Assembly (NCBI GenBank): GCA_030248065.1
Contig: JASAMV010004148.1
Location: forward strand, 1 to 64,000
Reading direction: 5' to 3'
DNA from: Rhynchonema sp. JSB1_4
Lineage: Eukaryota > Nematoda > Chromadorea > Monhysterida > Xyalidae
Length of the DNA stretch: 64,000 nucleotides
Position numbers and translations under genes: made by a program
Notes under the pieces: generated by a model
What the model saw: the letters and a program-made list of their open reading frames with translations, nothing else
Database searches by the model: none
Told to the model about the DNA's origin: nothing
Part shown: in pieces, positions 61,001-64,000 of the stretch
Layout of the letters: each line of letters starts with the position of its first letter
Numbering within the stretch: position 1 is the first letter of the stretch

Positions 61001-64000
61001 GACATGAGCGATTGTGCGAAATCCGAGTGACGCCAGTGCAGTGATTTGTCGGTGGACAATTCGAGTAGTTTGTTCAGCAGATCGTAGTAGATGCTGCAAA
61101 TAAAAGTGATTGATATTCAATTTCGCTTTTGGTCACTGAAAACGTTTATTTATTTACAGGTTTAAGAGCAACTAATTCTGAAATCAGAATACAATATCCA
61201 ATTCATAAGTGTTGCGAAGAAAGCATTTCTCGCAACGGTACAATCGTGGATGTTCAGAAATCGTTTCTGCCATTGGTTTTCATGCGCAAACATATAACCA
61301 TTTTACTTTCTTGCCCTGAGCTACCGTACATATTCAGAAGCTAAAACACCACGTAACGACCGTTATTTCAAACTACGGGCCACAATTACCGCCAATTCAC
61401 ATCACAGTAGCCAAACCAACGTTTTTCGCTCATCATTCAACTTATTCAATCGCGTTCGGCCCCATTCAATCTCCTTGTCGTTCGGTTGCGACCATTTGCA
61501 TTCCGTTGACAACACAGCACTGCTGTCGTTGGCATCCGGCCAAAACTGTCGTGCCGTGTCCAGCACTTGGTCGGGCACCTGCAATGTGCAATGCACACAT
61601 GTGGGTGTTTTGGACAACTTTTTGTGCGTATGAACAAATGTCAACTAGAATTGAGCAAACGGCAATGAAAACCGACTCGTTTATAACAAAACGCCAAAAC
61701 TCACAGTGAGCTGGATTTGGAAGGATTCCAGATTCTCCACAATCGTGTCCTGCGCGTGCTCCAGCAACGCGATCACCGATGGTTTTTCTGCAAAAAAACC
61801 CACAATATTTGCTAAAAAAATAACTTTTTAGGTAAAATTGACCGAAACAAACCCGAGTGCTGCGCCAGAACGAGCGCGGGCCAGATTTTCATCAGCGTCG
61901 GCCAGGTTTGTCGCACGCAAAGACACTGCTTCTTGCCGTTCAGCAGAATATACAGGCCGCCCTGTGAAAATGGAATCATTTACCAGCACGCAAACGAAGC
62001 ACATCTCGATGAACTTGTAGCGCATTTGAAACATCAGCAAGACAAGTTCCACACAAACGAATGTCACAAAATGACGCAAAACGTCCTACGTGCACGGCTG
62101 ACAACTCAACAATCAACAGACTCTAAAAAAATGCAACCAGACAACCGATGTTGCTTTTGGACACAAACAACAAACGAAAGAATGTTTCTGCAGCCGAGTA
62201 TTATGTCTCGGTTGTGCTCATTCGATGTTATTTGGGAACAATGCACAACGAAACACACGAAGACAGAAAATCTATTTCCGTTGTCTGACCGAACAAGGAT
62301 GTCTTGCTGACGGCCAAATTCATGACAAAAACCAGAAACAACAACCTAAACTCGCATCCAACAAATTCAACCTTGAACTGATGATGTTGAATACTTTCGT
62401 CATCCTTCAAAAAGTCCAGCACCCGATCGATCACGTATTTGTAACAGTAGGGAAACGTCGAGAAACACTGGTCGAGCACAACTTGTGCGTCGCGACGCAC
62501 CTGAAAATCAAATGGTTATAATATTGTTTCGTGTGATCGGAAACAACTTGGCGTGACACTGATGATCTTCGTGAACGAACGCGACCTACCGCGTGTTTGG
62601 CGCAATTGTCAAGCCGCGTAAAACTAAAATAGGGAAATCCAGGATAAAAACGTGAGCAAACGGTGAAAAATTGTGTAATGAGCAACACAGGCACCCTATT
62701 GAACACACTACGTACCATTTTCATGAATACTGCATGACACTTTTCACCACAATTTATCCCATACCCATCCCAACACTCACATTGCAATACATACTGGTGC
62801 TCAGCGTGACTAGATCCTCGATAATGTTCAAATGACACTGGGTGAAGTAGTAGGCCGATCGCATGATCATTCGTTTCTGAAACAATACGAAACGAGATCA
62901 ACAGAAAATTTACAGAGAAATCAAGGCAAGTTTTGAAAAACAAACGAGATAAAATCAAATGCCAACTGACATGATGCTGAATGACACACCACTCCGTGTT
63001 GATTGCTTCGATGTTGCCCTTTGCGCCACGGATGTGATCGGAGACCAACTTGCGCGATGTCGCGAACCCTTTCACTTGATGGTCGAATTTGCTCTGCAGA
63101 GTTATACAGCATGTATGGGAATACAGCTGAAACCACGTGCCGGTATTGAACTCAGTGATTCGGATGAATGATCGAATCGGACATTGTGGCCAAACTTGAC
63201 GTTGATTCGAAAACGCACGAGTCTCATCGATCCATTGTTCGAACGCTTACGCATGGCTTTCATATTCAGTCAGACGATTATTTGATGAATTTATCAGTAT
63301 TTTACGCTCTTCCACAGGCCATTGGTGATTTACTATGGCTTGGCTAACAAGGTTCGCTCGCAATATTGATCTAGAAAAAAAGGATCGAAAAAGAATCTAT
63401 CAAGGTCATAAATAGACAGCTAGATGATTCCTATTCCAATACTTTTGTCCTGATACGCAATACCATGCAATCTAAACTACAAGGACTTGCAAAGTCGATG
63501 CCTAGTGCACGAGCGAAAAATACGGAAACGTCGATTGGAAATCTGCTTTCACCCATGTCCTTCACTTTCAACGTGCTTGCAATTGCTATAATCGATGTAC
63601 CCCACGCCCACCCACCCTGAGCAATCCGCGATGGAACACCAGCTGTCCGTACATACGCGACACGGCCACCAGACATCTGGTATCGTCCTCTTTGTTCTCC
63701 AGCAAATACGATGTCAGTTCGCGTAATGTCTGGTAGATCTCGACGCGTAAATTTTCACCTTTGCGCGACGTGATTTCTGTAGCATGATAATTTTATGAAA
63801 TTTTGTTCCTTGTGTGTCTGCGGTAAAAATAAGGCAGTACGGAAGCACGGAAAAACAATCACGCGTGATGTTTATCAAGCAAATAGAACATTTTTGTCGG
63901 TGAGGTACTTCAGTTTTTTTCGCGTTAGATCTTGAGCTTTTATATTTTGTGCCCATTTATTGCGTTCTGCTCACATGACCGCATCACATAAAATCATAAT
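52003..64000 (-). CDS. PSME4: Proteasome activator PSME4 / PA200 (Blm10 family), C-terminal ~1000 residues
   Basis: A HEAT-repeat nuclear proteasome cap; about 55% of the usual ~1840 residues is in the window. Exons (minus): 63776-63616, 63093-62971, 62876-62781, 62500-62372, 61961-61853, 61787-61705, 61578-61390, 61093-60985, 60753-60583, 60217-60063, 59729-59534, 59331-59212, 58754-58668, 58364-58223, 57623-57492, 57314-57191, 56922-56783, 54110-53971, 53660-53570, 53445-53312, 53064-52994, 52610-52446, 52137-52003. Landmarks match human PSME4 in order: [150 protein letters not shown]. The C-terminal YY-x is the motif that docks in the 20S alpha ring. The 5' half lies beyond 64000. Confidence 0.95.
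54227..55880. mobile_element. 1.65-kb fold-back element flanked by TTAA, inside a PSME4 intron
   Basis: The two halves are long imperfect reverse complements meeting near 55050. The outer ends are AAAGGGCTCGGGACACAATC on the left and CGAGCCCTTTAA on the right, each bordered by TTAA. Matching interior pairs include CTATCGAACGATATATAACA against TGTTATGTATCGTTCGAAAG. No transposase frame. TTAA borders suggest a piggyBac-type or other TTAA-targeting transposase supplied in trans. Confidence 0.8.
57833..58031. mobile_element. Short TIR element, family M1, copy C (inverted relative to B)
   Basis: 199 bp in a PSME4 intron. The ends are TAAAGGCAAACTACGCCAAC and the inverted TTGGTGTAATTTGCCTTTA. Its complement aligns through the interior of copy B (GTTACACGTTG, GACATGGCTGC). 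Confidence 0.75.

Overview
The window is a piece of an invertebrate animal nuclear genome. It holds spliced genes on both strands, introns from about 35 nt to a few kb, families tied to animals (TMEM94, PSME4/PA200, CCP/sushi-like modules, EGF-like, DOMON) and many short inverted-repeat elements. There are no bacterial operons. The sequence alone does not let me name the phylum. All exon models are read by eye: reading frame, GT/GC-AG borders, phase agreement and resemblance to known families.

Layout. 1-1999 (+): the 3' end of a DOMON-domain gene. 2747-6715 (+): a complete secreted paralogue with an N-terminal LPMO-like (histidine-brace) domain, EGF-like cysteines, a Pro/Glu-rich insert and a DOMON domain. 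7055-17662 (-): TMEM94, a P-type-ATPase-like ER membrane protein, convergent with the previous gene. 18257-19011 (-): the last two exons of an unrecognised gene. 19.0-24.9 kb: repeat-rich DNA with a perfect 181-bp inverted repeat, GGGCC-rich elements, two elements with AGTG...CACT ends and 9-10 bp target duplications, and low-complexity blocks. 24910-27540 (-): a clean five-exon gene for a 424-residue protein I do not recognise. 28285-36444 (+) and 38902-49896 (+): two tandem paralogous genes for secreted multi-CCP proteins. Each contains a near-perfect tandem array of an 82-codon exon plus its intron (7 x 317 bp and 14 x 323 bp). 52003->64000 (-): the C-terminal ~1000 residues of the proteasome activator PSME4/PA200, convergent with the second CCP gene; its 5' part lies outside.

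How it fits together. TMEM94 and PSME4 are conserved housekeeping genes that anchor the orientation. The accessory biology is extracellular: a putative copper oxidase fused to a putative cytochrome/sugar-binding DOMON domain, and two CCP proteins growing by whole-exon duplication. Almost every CCP exon starts and ends in phase 1, so units can be added or lost without breaking the frame. Several array introns use GC-AG borders.

Limits. Some blocks (about 19.04-19.26, 21.29-21.64, 31.95-33.09, 34.91-34.94, 39.31-39.35 and 50.32-50.52 kb) look like homopolymer-rich, badly resolved assembly. Array copy numbers and the exons next to those blocks should be read with that in mind.
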